The notes under the pieces: generated by a model
What the model was told of the DNA's origin: nothing
Databases searched by the model: none
Seen by the model: the letters and a program-made list of their open reading frames with translations, nothing else
Part shown: one piece after another, positions 1 through 7,582 of the stretch
How the letters are laid out: each line of letters starts with the position of its first letter
Numbering within the stretch: the first letter of the stretch is position 1
Made by a program: the position numbers and the translations under genes
Assembly: GCA_025361125.1 (NCBI GenBank)
Contig: JANYBM010000115.1
Span: 1 to 64,000 of the forward strand
DNA from: Holophagaceae bacterium
Lineage (GTDB): Bacteria > Acidobacteriota > Holophagae > Holophagales > Holophagaceae
DNA length: 64,000 bases
Reading direction: 5' to 3'

Positions 1-2
1 TG

Positions 3-461
3 GGTCCGGAATTCCTTCAACATCTCACGGACAAGCCTATCCAGAGCGCTCGCTGGAATGTCCCCGTTGTCACCCAGCCCGATGGTCGCAACTGGACCTG
101 GAACATCTCCGGCCGTTGGGACCTGAAACCCATGAAGCCCAGGATTACGGGGAAAGTGGCCTTTCTTACGGGCGGAGGGGCCATCAGCTACGCGGAGAGT
201 TGCCTCGGCATCGTGGAAGCCTACAAACTGGCCGAGATTGTCGGTGAACCCAGCGCGGGGACCAATGGCAACGTCAACCTCCTCAACCTGCCAGGGGGCT
301 ATACGATTTCCTGGACCGGCATGAAGGTGCTCAAACACGACGGTAGCCAGCACCACGGAATCGGCATTCTTCCGACGATCCCGGCCCAGCCGACACCCAA
401 AGGTCTCACTGAAGGCAGGGACGAAGTCCTAGCGCGAGCGCTGGAATTCGCCGGCCATTGA
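3..461 (+). CDS. S41-family peptidase, C-terminal fragment
   Basis: The frame is open from the left edge of the window, so the N-terminal part lies outside. The visible 152 residues look like the end of an S41 (C-terminal processing/tail-specific) serine peptidase: a strand reading KVAFLTGGGAISYAES, where the serine-containing turn is the family's nucleophile region, then a KLAEIVGEPSAGTNGN segment and a closing GILPTIPAQPT stretch typical of these proteins. Such proteins are normally exported. The family call is from general pattern and the exact substrate cannot be inferred. It converges on the aromatic-degradation operon across a short hairpin. Confidence 0.6.
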   Translation, partial: GPEFLQHLTDKPIQSARWNVPVVTQPDGRNWTWNISGRWDLKPMKPRITGKVAFLTGGGAISYAESCLGIVEAYKLAEIVGEPSAGTNGNVNLLNLPGGYTISWTGMKVLKHDGSQHHGIGILPTIPAQPTPKGLTEGRDEVLARALEFAGH

Positions 462-485
462 AATTGACTTGGGCCTGAAGTGTGA

Positions 486-510
486 AAACAAGGTGCTTTC
501 CGCCTTGTTT
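486..510. terminator. Bidirectional hairpin terminator between convergent genes
   Basis: An 8-bp perfect inverted repeat (AAACAAGG at 486-493, CCTTGTTT at 503-510) with a 9-nt loop lies between the stop of the S41 gene and the stop of the thiolase gene. The A-run before it and the T-run after it would give a short U-tract in either direction. Seen directly; termination is inferred. Confidence 0.6.
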
Positions 511-1716
511 CTAGCACCGCTCGATGATCAACGCGATGCCTTGGCCCACGCCGATGCACATGGTGCAGAGCGCGTAGCGGCCTTGGGTGCGCTGCAACTG
601 GTAGAGCGCGGTGGTGACCAGGCGCGCGCCGGTCATGCCCAGGGGATGGCCGAGAGCTATGGCGCCACCGTTGGGATTGATTCGGGGATCGTCGTCCGAT
701 AGGCCCAGCTCGCGTATCACCGCGAGGCTTTGAGCGGCGAAGGCCTCGTTCAATTCGATGACGTCCATCTGGTCCAGACGTAGGCCGGCCAGCGCTAGCA
801 CCTTGCGGGTGGCCGGCACGGGACCCATGCCCATGATGCGCGGAGGCACACCGGCCACCGCCATGGCGACGATGCGGGCTTTGGGCGCCAAGCCCTGGGC
901 TTTGGCTTCTGCTTCAGAAGAGATCAACAAGGCGCAGGCTCCATCATTTATTCCGGAGGAATTCCCCGCCGTGACGGAGCCCCCGGCCCTTGCGAAGGGT
1001 TTCAATCTGGCAAGCCCTTCCAGGGTTGATTCGGGTCGGAGGTGTTCATCCTTTTCCACCACCCTGTCCGGGCCATTGCGTTCTGGAACGAGAACGGGAA
1101 CGATCTCCTGGGCGAAGACCCCCGCTGCGACGGCTTGCGCGGTCCGCTGTTGGCTGATGAGAGCAAAGGCATCCTGGTCCTCTCGCGAAATCTTGAACTG
1201 CTCCGCCACGTTTTCCGCGGTCTCACCCATGGAGTCGATGCCGTACTGTTCCTTGATGAGACGATTGACAAAGCGCCAGCCGATGGTGGTGTCGAACATC
1301 GCGATGTTCCGGTCGAAAGGGGCAGTGCTTTTGCTCATGACGTAGGGCGCCCGGGACATGCTCTCGACGCCACCGGCGATGATCAGGTTCGATTCACCGG
1401 CCTTGATGGCGCGGGCCGCCGTGCCGATGGCATCCAGGCCGGAACCGCAAAGCCGGTTGAGCGTCAGGCCAGGCACCCCCTCGGGCAAGGCTGAAAGCAG
1501 CACCGCCATCCTCGCCACATTGCGGTTGTCCTCGCCCGCCTGGTTGGCGCAGCCGAGCATCACGTCGTCCACCTGCGCCCAATCCACGGATGGATTCCGC
1601 TGCATCAAGGCCTGGATGGGGCGGGCCGCCAGATCATCGGTGCGGATTTCCGACAAGCCCCCACCATAGGTGCCGATGGGCGTTCTAATGGCATCACAGA
1701 TGAAGGCATCGGTCAT
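511..1716 (-). CDS. Acetyl-CoA acyltransferase (PcaF/PaaJ-type thiolase)
   Basis: A 401-residue thiolase that would cleave a 3-oxoacyl-CoA with CoA to give acetyl-CoA and the shortened acyl-CoA. The nucleophilic cysteine is in [10 protein letters not shown] (about residue 89). The NEAFA motif, the [10 protein letters not shown] histidine motif and the second cysteine in [10 protein letters not shown] are all present. The [14 protein letters not shown] stretch is characteristic of 3-oxoadipyl-CoA thiolases (PcaF/PaaJ). It is the last gene of the long minus-strand operon: its ATG follows the TGA of the AOR fusion with no spacer, which suggests translational coupling. In context it would cleave 3-oxopimelyl-CoA or a related beta-oxidation intermediate. 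The substrate is inferred. Confidence 0.9.
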   Translation of the reverse strand: MTDAFICDAIRTPIGTYGGGLSEIRTDDLAARPIQALMQRNPSVDWAQVDDVMLGCANQAGEDNRNVARMAVLLSALPEGVPGLTLNRLCGSGLDAIGTAARAIKAGESNLIIAGGVESMSRAPYVMSKSTAPFDRNIAMFDTTIGWRFVNRLIKEQYGIDSMGETAENVAEQFKISREDQDAFALISQQRTAQAVAAGVFAQEIVPVLVPERNGPDRVVEKDEHLRPESTLEGLARLKPFARAGGSVTAGNSSGINDGACALLISSEAEAKAQGLAPKARIVAMAVAGVPPRIMGMGPVPATRKVLALAGLRLDQMDVIELNEAFAAQSLAVIRELGLSDDDPRINPNGGAIALGHPLGMTGARLVTTALYQLQRTQGRYALCTMCIGVGQGIALIIERC

Positions 1717-4638
1717 TCAGGCTCCTGCCAACATGCGCAGGACAGCGATCTCGTCACCGTTATGGATCGGATAGGTCTTTTCATTGGCCATAACCACGGT
1801 GCCGCCCACGGCCATGATCAGAGAACTATCCGCAAGCTGGTTCATGGCAAGCGGAAAGCGCCTTTTCAAAGCAGCCCGCAGTTCGGCGACCGTGCTGACA
1901 GGCTGATCCAGGATGATGGCGCCTTCAGGAACGCCGGGGAACCCTTCGGGAAGGGTGACTTTGATCGCAAATCCCGTGGTTACCGTGGCGAGGCCCCGAT
2001 GCCGTTCCAGAGAAGGTACCCCAGCACTGTTCAAACCAAGAAAAACAGCAAAGCCATCCTTCAATGCTTCCACTTTGGCTCTGTCCACTTTCTCACCCGC
2101 GAAAGGGCCTTCAGGAATCTCTTCATCAACCCAAGTGTCCAGCAGCATTTCATCTTTTCCCACCAGACCCAAGCGCGAATTGATCAGCCGCTCCATTCCT
2201 GAAATGTTCAGGCCCACTTCCTCCAACTGTTTGACCGTGAAAGCTTCCTGGGTCAGTTCCTGCATCTGCTGGGCAAACTCATCCAGACCCGAGAGAGGCG
2301 ACGTATGGGCCTGCCGGGTGGCGAATCGGCACATGCCCACGGCATCACCCACAGCCCCGGCGGCAACTGTCTGTTGCCCTTCCCGGGCCACTTCCGCGAA
2401 GCCCAGCGCGAAGCCTTCAAGGAGGCTTTCGTCCAGCGGGTCGCTCTGGAAGAGACCGTCCATGGCCGTACGGTATTGCAGTGCTTTTTCGGGATATTTG
2501 CCGCGTTGCACCGCCTGGGTTGAATCCGCAATGACATCGCCAAACCCTTCTCGCTTGGCGGTCATCTGGAGCAGTTTTTCCACGGCTTCGAAATTGCCTC
2601 GGCGGAGATCGGCACCACCCATATCCGGTCGGAGGATGATGCCTTGTTCATAAAGCTCCATGGCCCAAGCCATGGCAGCTCCGGTGCTGGCCGGGTCCAA
2701 TCCAAGGTTATTCAGCAGCTTGTTGAGGTGTGCCACCAGCTTGGGATCCTGGATCCCTACCAAGGGAGCTATTCCTTCGGGCGGCGTGTAGTTCGGTCCG
2801 TGCAGCTGCTCGAAAGGCTTTCTGCTTTCTTTTGGATCCTGGTTGTTGCAGCGGATGGGGCAATGCTGGCAACCCTCCAAACCTGCGCGGTAGCCCGCCA
2901 GGTGCTCCGCGTCGAGATGATCGGCCCAAGTGGTTTTCTGCGGTTTCAATGGCTGGGTTGAAGATAGCTCAGATGCTATCTCACGCTCGAGAATCAAAAT
3001 CGCTTTGAGCTTCAGCCCGCCCATTTTGGCACCAGTGCCGCCGCGAGCATACATGGCGTTGTGCCCCCCCATGATCGCCGAGCAAAGCACCTGGTTTTCT
3101 CCCGCGCGGGTGATACGGGCCATGGCCATGTCCTTGCGTTCGGAACATGAAAAGTCCTTCTCGATAACATGCGTAAAATCGTTGTTATCCATTCCAAGGT
3201 AGGATGCCGCGTCGTGAAACCTCGCCCCCTCCTTGGACAGCTCAAGAAGGGTCCATGCCGAGGCCTGACCATAGAGCACCAGGTGGTCATATCCCCGCAG
3301 TTTGAGGAAGGCCGGGAAAGCATCCACGCAATTGCTGTCGAGGATGGCGTGATGATCGGGAGACACACTGGCGACATTGCCACGAGCCGTGGCGGGATTG
3401 GTGTCCGTCAGAACCCCAGCGCCGAAAATTAAAGGTACTTGCGGGTCCAGAGCTTCTCGGCCTTCCAGCAGCAGGTTATACAGGAGGTACATGTTCCCCC
3501 CCCGATTGGTGAGAAAGGTCCGGAACACATCTCTGGGAAGAAATTTTGAGAAGGACTTCCGGCGCTCCAGATCCACGAACAACACTGCGCCCTGGGATGG
3601 ATATTGGGAAGTGTCAAACATGCGGGCCGACAGGCTTTCAACCCGGGTTCGGATATCTGTGGCAACCTTTTCCAAGCCATTGCCCTTACCCTTGGACTCC
3701 AGCGCTTTCACCAAGCCTCGGATCATGGTGTTGTAGGGCGTGGGAACCTCGGCCTGCGCGCCGTACTCGGCGATCTTGCCGTTGATGAAGTCTACCTCGG
3801 TGCGTCGGCCAGCCTCGATGTCCTGAAGCATGGAAGGCTTGTGATGGCCGGCGCTCTTGATGTAATCAATGCAGTATGGGTAGAAGCCCGATCCCAGCGC
3901 ATATTCATTGGCCCGGGCCACCGCGACCCCTTCCTTGATTAGAGCGCCCACTAAGTGGAAAAGGATCGGATCTTCGATGAGTTCGGCCATGGTCTTTCCA
4001 GTTACGGCGCAGATCGGGTTCATGCAGCCGTTCAGGATGGCCTTGCGCCAGACCAGATCGCGGATCTGCTCGGAATGCAGCGTTTCCAGACCGCATTCCG
4101 TGAACACTTTGCAAATGGCAATGGCCGCGTCCCGGGAGCGGGGATCGAGTTCCTGGATATGGTGCGGGCGGATGTGGAAGCCGATCCGCACATGGGCCGG
4201 CGCCAGCGGTACACAGCCGAGATTGACCACGCCCCGCATGACGTTGCGACTGCCCAGTTGCTGGGCCAGCAGCAGCTCCGTGTCAATGCCATTTTGCCAG
4301 CTGATGACGTAAGGCCCATCACCCTTTGCGTCGGAGAAGCCACGAAGGGCCGAAGCCACTGCGGGCAGGGCGATGGCCTTGACGGCCACTACAATCACAT
4401 CGGGAGGATCATCCACCAAGTCTTCGACCCGGGTCGTTATTCTAGCGACTTTGGCCTGTAGCGAATCGGTCCCTTCGATGATGATCCCTGGATTCAGTGC
4501 CGGTTCGAGGAGCTTCAGATCTATATCGCAAAGGGTGACCTCGTAGCCTCCCTTGGCAAGGAATGCCGCCACGATGCACCCCACCGGACCAGCGCCGATG
4601 ATCGCAAATTTTTTAGGCTCGAAGGTCGCAGTAGCCAT
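1717..4638 (-). CDS. Ketopantoate-reductase-like / aldehyde:ferredoxin oxidoreductase / MoaD-like fusion protein
   Basis: A 973-residue protein with three domains. Residues about 8-330 resemble the ApbA/PanE 2-dehydropantoate 2-reductase family: an N-terminal Rossmann GAGPVG motif, a WRKAILN segment carrying the family lysine and asparagine, and a GRRTEVDFINGK segment with the family glutamate. Residues about 345-885 form a tungsten/molybdenum aldehyde:ferredoxin oxidoreductase (AOR) domain, with the [4Fe-4S] ligand cluster CQHCPIRC and the distal cysteine in DAVGMCRF. The last ~80 residues look like MoaD/ThiS (beta-grasp) but end in AGA rather than Gly-Gly, so sulfur-carrier activity is doubtful. 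AOR enzymes interconvert aldehydes and acids with ferredoxin. The start has an AAGGA ribosome site. I do not recognise this architecture; its role in aromatic-acid breakdown is unknown. Confidence 0.85.
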   Translation of the reverse strand: MATATFEPKKFAIIGAGPVGCIVAAFLAKGGYEVTLCDIDLKLLEPALNPGIIIEGTDSLQAKVARITTRVEDLVDDPPDVIVVAVKAIALPAVASALRGFSDAKGDGPYVISWQNGIDTELLLAQQLGSRNVMRGVVNLGCVPLAPAHVRIGFHIRPHHIQELDPRSRDAAIAICKVFTECGLETLHSEQIRDLVWRKAILNGCMNPICAVTGKTMAELIEDPILFHLVGALIKEGVAVARANEYALGSGFYPYCIDYIKSAGHHKPSMLQDIEAGRRTEVDFINGKIAEYGAQAEVPTPYNTMIRGLVKALESKGKGNGLEKVATDIRTRVESLSARMFDTSQYPSQGAVLFVDLERRKSFSKFLPRDVFRTFLTNRGGNMYLLYNLLLEGREALDPQVPLIFGAGVLTDTNPATARGNVASVSPDHHAILDSNCVDAFPAFLKLRGYDHLVLYGQASAWTLLELSKEGARFHDAASYLGMDNNDFTHVIEKDFSCSERKDMAMARITRAGENQVLCSAIMGGHNAMYARGGTGAKMGGLKLKAILILEREIASELSSTQPLKPQKTTWADHLDAEHLAGYRAGLEGCQHCPIRCNNQDPKESRKPFEQLHGPNYTPPEGIAPLVGIQDPKLVAHLNKLLNNLGLDPASTGAAMAWAMELYEQGIILRPDMGGADLRRGNFEAVEKLLQMTAKREGFGDVIADSTQAVQRGKYPEKALQYRTAMDGLFQSDPLDESLLEGFALGFAEVAREGQQTVAAGAVGDAVGMCRFATRQAHTSPLSGLDEFAQQMQELTQEAFTVKQLEEVGLNISGMERLINSRLGLVGKDEMLLDTWVDEEIPEGPFAGEKVDRAKVEALKDGFAVFLGLNSAGVPSLERHRGLATVTTGFAIKVTLPEGFPGVPEGAIILDQPVSTVAELRAALKRRFPLAMNQLADSSLIMAVGGTVVMANEKTYPIHNGDEIAVLRMLAGA

Positions 4639-4674
4639 GACCCATTCCTTTTTGCTTGGTGCGTGATGGAGCGA

Positions 4675-5541
4675 CTATTTCGCAGGATACTCGTAGAAAC
4701 CCTTGCCACTTTTTCGGCCCAGGTAGCCCGCCTTCACCATGTTCCGGAGCAGGCCTGGCGGTGCGAAGCGCGGTTCCTTGGTGGCCTCGAAGAAAATGTC
4801 CCCCACATACAGGGAAATTTCAACGCCTGTGAAATCCATCAACTCAAAGGGACCCATGGGCATCCCGGCGCCCAGCTTCATGGCTGTATCAATGTCATCC
4901 CGTGAGGCCACGCCCTGCTCAAGCAGTCTGGCGGCGTCAAGCATGTAGGGCACCAACAGGCGGTTCAACACGAAGCCCGGCGTGTCCTTGCAGGTGATGG
5001 AAGTCTTGCCAAGTGCTTTTGCAATCTCCAAAGCCAGATCCGTGGTCGCTTGTTCGGTCTGCAAGGCAGGGATGACTTCCACCAGCTTCATCATCGGCAC
5101 CGGATTGAAGAAATGCATCCCGATGAATTGTCCCGGATGCTTCGTCAGAGCCGCCATTTCAGTGATGGAAAGAGATGAGGTGTTGCTGGCATAGATAACA
5201 TCTTCCCGGGTAATGGCATCCAGCTTCCCGTAGAGATCCTTCTTGACCTGGAGGTTTTCGAAGACTGCCTCGAAAATGAACGGAACATCTTTGAGGGATT
5301 CCAGGTCCGTGGAGAAACTGATGCGCGAAAGCGTCTCCTGCATTTGCACTTCGGTGATCTTTTCCTTGGCGAGCATCCGCTCCAAGCTCTTGGTGAGCAC
5401 CTTCAGGGCCTTGTCCCAGGCGGTCTGGCTCACATCCACCGCTCGGACCCGAAAGCCCGCTTGAGCGGCGACCTGCATGATTCCAACGCCCATGTTGCCG
5501 GTGCCTGCGACACCAACCGTCGTGATCGCTTCGATGTTCAT
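4675..5541 (-). CDS. 3-hydroxyacyl-CoA (3-hydroxybutyryl-CoA) dehydrogenase
   Basis: A 288-residue NAD-dependent dehydrogenase that oxidises L-3-hydroxyacyl-CoA to 3-oxoacyl-CoA. The N-terminal Rossmann fold shows GTGNMGVGI. The SNTSSLSI and HFFNPVPMMKLVE motifs (the latter holding the catalytic histidine) are intact, and the C-terminal domain contains DTPGFVLNRLL and the GPFELMDFTG stretch. Length is normal for the stand-alone Hbd/PaaH type. The ATG follows a GGAGG ribosome site by 4 nt. It lies between the enoyl-CoA hydratase and the AOR fusion, so it probably serves the beta-oxidation steps after ring opening (3-hydroxypimelyl-CoA to 3-oxopimelyl-CoA). The exact substrate is inferred. Confidence 0.92.
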   Translation of the reverse strand: MNIEAITTVGVAGTGNMGVGIMQVAAQAGFRVRAVDVSQTAWDKALKVLTKSLERMLAKEKITEVQMQETLSRISFSTDLESLKDVPFIFEAVFENLQVKKDLYGKLDAITREDVIYASNTSSLSITEMAALTKHPGQFIGMHFFNPVPMMKLVEVIPALQTEQATTDLALEIAKALGKTSITCKDTPGFVLNRLLVPYMLDAARLLEQGVASRDDIDTAMKLGAGMPMGPFELMDFTGVEISLYVGDIFFEATKEPRFAPPGLLRNMVKAGYLGRKSGKGFYEYPAK

Positions 5542-5568
5542 GGTTCCTCCAATAGTGGCAAATATTGT

Positions 5569-6351
5569 TTATTTATTTGTGAAGTTAGGTTTTCTCTTTT
5601 CGGAAAAGGCTTTGAGTCCTTCTTTGGCGTCCCGTGTTCGCAAATTTTCCAGACCATATTTTCGTTCGACCTTAAGCGCCTCTTCCATGGTCAATTCAAG
5701 GCCTTCATGCACCGAAACCTTGATGAACCCCAAGGCCTTGCCAGCTCCTGACGCAAGCGCTGTGGCAAATTCCATGACCTCAGAAGCGAAAGTATCTGCA
5801 TCAAAGAGTCGGTCCACGAGACCGATGGCCAGAGCCTCCTCCGGCGCCAAAACCCTCCCGCGCAAAAGCATGTCCAGGGCAGTGGAAAGGCCCACCAGAC
5901 GGGGTAGGCGCTGGGTTCCTCCTGCTCCCGGAACGATGCCCAGACCCGCTTCCGGCAAGCCGATAAGCGCTTTGCCTCGCGTCATGAAGCGGAAATCGCA
6001 GGCCAGGGCCAGCTCACATCCACCGCCCAGAGCATGGCCATTGATGGCAGCCACAACAATTTTCTTCATGCGGGGAAGGAGGGAATACGCTTCTTGCAGC
6101 AATTTAGAAAAGGACTCGGATTCACGGAGTTCCATGGCGGCCATCTCCTTGATATCCGCTCCGGCGATGAAGGCTTTATCCAGAGCGCTGGTGATGACTA
6201 CCACCGCCACATCGTCCATCCACTCGACCTCGCTGAAGGCTCTGAACAGTTCTTCGCCAAAGGCGCGATTCAGGGCATTGGTGGAAGGCCGGTGCAGGCT
6301 CAGTTTCAGAACGCGATCCGCCTTCTCCATGGTGATGAATTGATAGTCCAT
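5569..6351 (-). CDS. Enoyl-CoA hydratase/isomerase family protein
   Basis: A 260-residue crotonase-fold protein. The oxyanion-hole segments AFIAGADIKEM and NGHALGGGCELALACD are present, as is the GLPEAGLGIVPGAGGTQRL region, which carries both glutamates expected of a true hydratase. It would hydrate a 2,3-enoyl-CoA. It starts 4 nt after the stop of the upstream thiolase-like gene. It is far too short to be the ring-opening hydrolase Oah/BamA (about 370-380 residues in known pathways), so I assign it to beta-oxidation rather than ring cleavage. Confidence 0.9.
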   Translation of the reverse strand: MDYQFITMEKADRVLKLSLHRPSTNALNRAFGEELFRAFSEVEWMDDVAVVVITSALDKAFIAGADIKEMAAMELRESESFSKLLQEAYSLLPRMKKIVVAAINGHALGGGCELALACDFRFMTRGKALIGLPEAGLGIVPGAGGTQRLPRLVGLSTALDMLLRGRVLAPEEALAIGLVDRLFDADTFASEVMEFATALASGAGKALGFIKVSVHEGLELTMEEALKVERKYGLENLRTRDAKEGLKAFSEKRKPNFTNK

Positions 6352-6355
6352 GAAT

Positions 6356-7546
6356 TCACCCGACCTTGAGCACGAGGGAGGCCGCCGTATCGCCTGCGGC
6401 GCACCCTGAAAAAAGGAGGTACCCGCCGCCCTTCACGGCGAGTTCCTCGATCCCCTCGATAACCAGCCGCCCTCCAGTGGGAGCTTGCGGATGACCATAG
6501 ATCAGCGAGGATCCGAAATTGTTCATGGCATTCACATCCAAGCCCAGCACCTTAGCCATGGCCAGATCATTGGAGGCGAAAGGATTGTGGGTCTTGATGG
6601 CGCCGAGGTCTTTCGTCGTGAGGCCCGCCTTTTCGAGCGCCATCCGAGCCGAAGGGGCCACCGCGGCGCCCATGAAGCCCTTTTTGGCACGGGCAAAGCC
6701 AAAGGAGAGGATTTGGATTTCCAGCTTTGGATCGGCGCTCAATTCGCGCGCCCTTTCGCGTGTGGTCACGGCAATACCACAGTTGCCATCAGCCGGATAG
6801 GTTTGCGATCCGTAGGTATGAACGCCTTCGGGAAGCACCGGCCTTAAGGCGGCGAGCCCCTCAGTCGTGCTGGGAAAGACGCCTTCATCGGCCTCGACGA
6901 GCAGCGTCTTTTTCTTGGAAAGCTGCACTTCCACCGGGAACATGTAACGTTTCTGGAATTCACGGTCATTGGCCAAACCCTGCTGATACTGCTCCTGCCG
7001 CCGAAGGGTCAGGGCATCGCATTGCTCCCTGGTCAGAGCGTATTCCTTGGCCACGTTTTCAGCGGTCTGGATCATGGCTCCGCCCGCCCAGGGATCCAGG
7101 CCAAAGTTGTCCATGACCCAGTCTTCGGTAATGACTTGGCCTCCAGGGCCGTTGGGGTTGGGCCAGCTTGCGTGGGGGCCGTTGGAGCAGCGATCCGCCA
7201 GCAGGCACCAACTGTGGTCGAACAGCCCCGTCTCAAGACCCATGCCCGCCTGGTAGATGGAAAAGGCTGAGGTGGAGCAGGCCTGGTTGATGAGGACGCC
7301 CGGCGCTTCCGTGGCGCCCAGCATCGCCGCGGCCCAGGGGCCGCCGTAGAACCATTGTTTCTGGTAGACCGTACTGCCCACCAGAACGTATTGGATTTCA
7401 TGCGGGTCCCAGCCTTTTGATTCAAAAAAACGCTTGGAGGTTTTGGCCCCCAGAATAATGGAATGTTCATTCGCCAAGCTTCCCTGCCAGCGGGTAAAGG
7501 GGGAGCTGTAATAACCGCGATAGGGGATGAAGGCCTTGGTCAACAT
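6356..7546 (-). CDS. Thiolase-superfamily protein (SCP-x-like)
   Basis: A 396-residue thiolase-fold protein, clearly different from the PcaF-type thiolase at the end of the operon. The nucleophile cysteine lies in NQACSTSAFS (about residue 90). The usual NEAFA motif is replaced by THNPFASND, which places a histidine as in SCP-x/SCP2-type thiolases. The GHP motif reads YGHPQAPTGGR and the second cysteine sits in FSGCAAGD. The active-site set is therefore complete but of a variant type. It may act on a branched or cyclic 3-oxoacyl-CoA. It is transcribed between the acyl-CoA synthetase and the enoyl-CoA hydratase. Substrate unknown. Confidence 0.85.
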   Translation of the reverse strand: MLTKAFIPYRGYYSSPFTRWQGSLANEHSIILGAKTSKRFFESKGWDPHEIQYVLVGSTVYQKQWFYGGPWAAAMLGATEAPGVLINQACSTSAFSIYQAGMGLETGLFDHSWCLLADRCSNGPHASWPNPNGPGGQVITEDWVMDNFGLDPWAGGAMIQTAENVAKEYALTREQCDALTLRRQEQYQQGLANDREFQKRYMFPVEVQLSKKKTLLVEADEGVFPSTTEGLAALRPVLPEGVHTYGSQTYPADGNCGIAVTTRERARELSADPKLEIQILSFGFARAKKGFMGAAVAPSARMALEKAGLTTKDLGAIKTHNPFASNDLAMAKVLGLDVNAMNNFGSSLIYGHPQAPTGGRLVIEGIEELAVKGGGYLLFSGCAAGDTAASLVLKVG

Positions 7547-7582
7547 GAGTGGTTCCTTGGTTTCTGGTTTGTTTTATAGCGC

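Noticed and set aside
5569..6351. Considered as the ring-opening hydrolase (Oah/BamA).
   Set aside because: At 260 residues it is too short and has the motifs of an ordinary enoyl-CoA hydratase.
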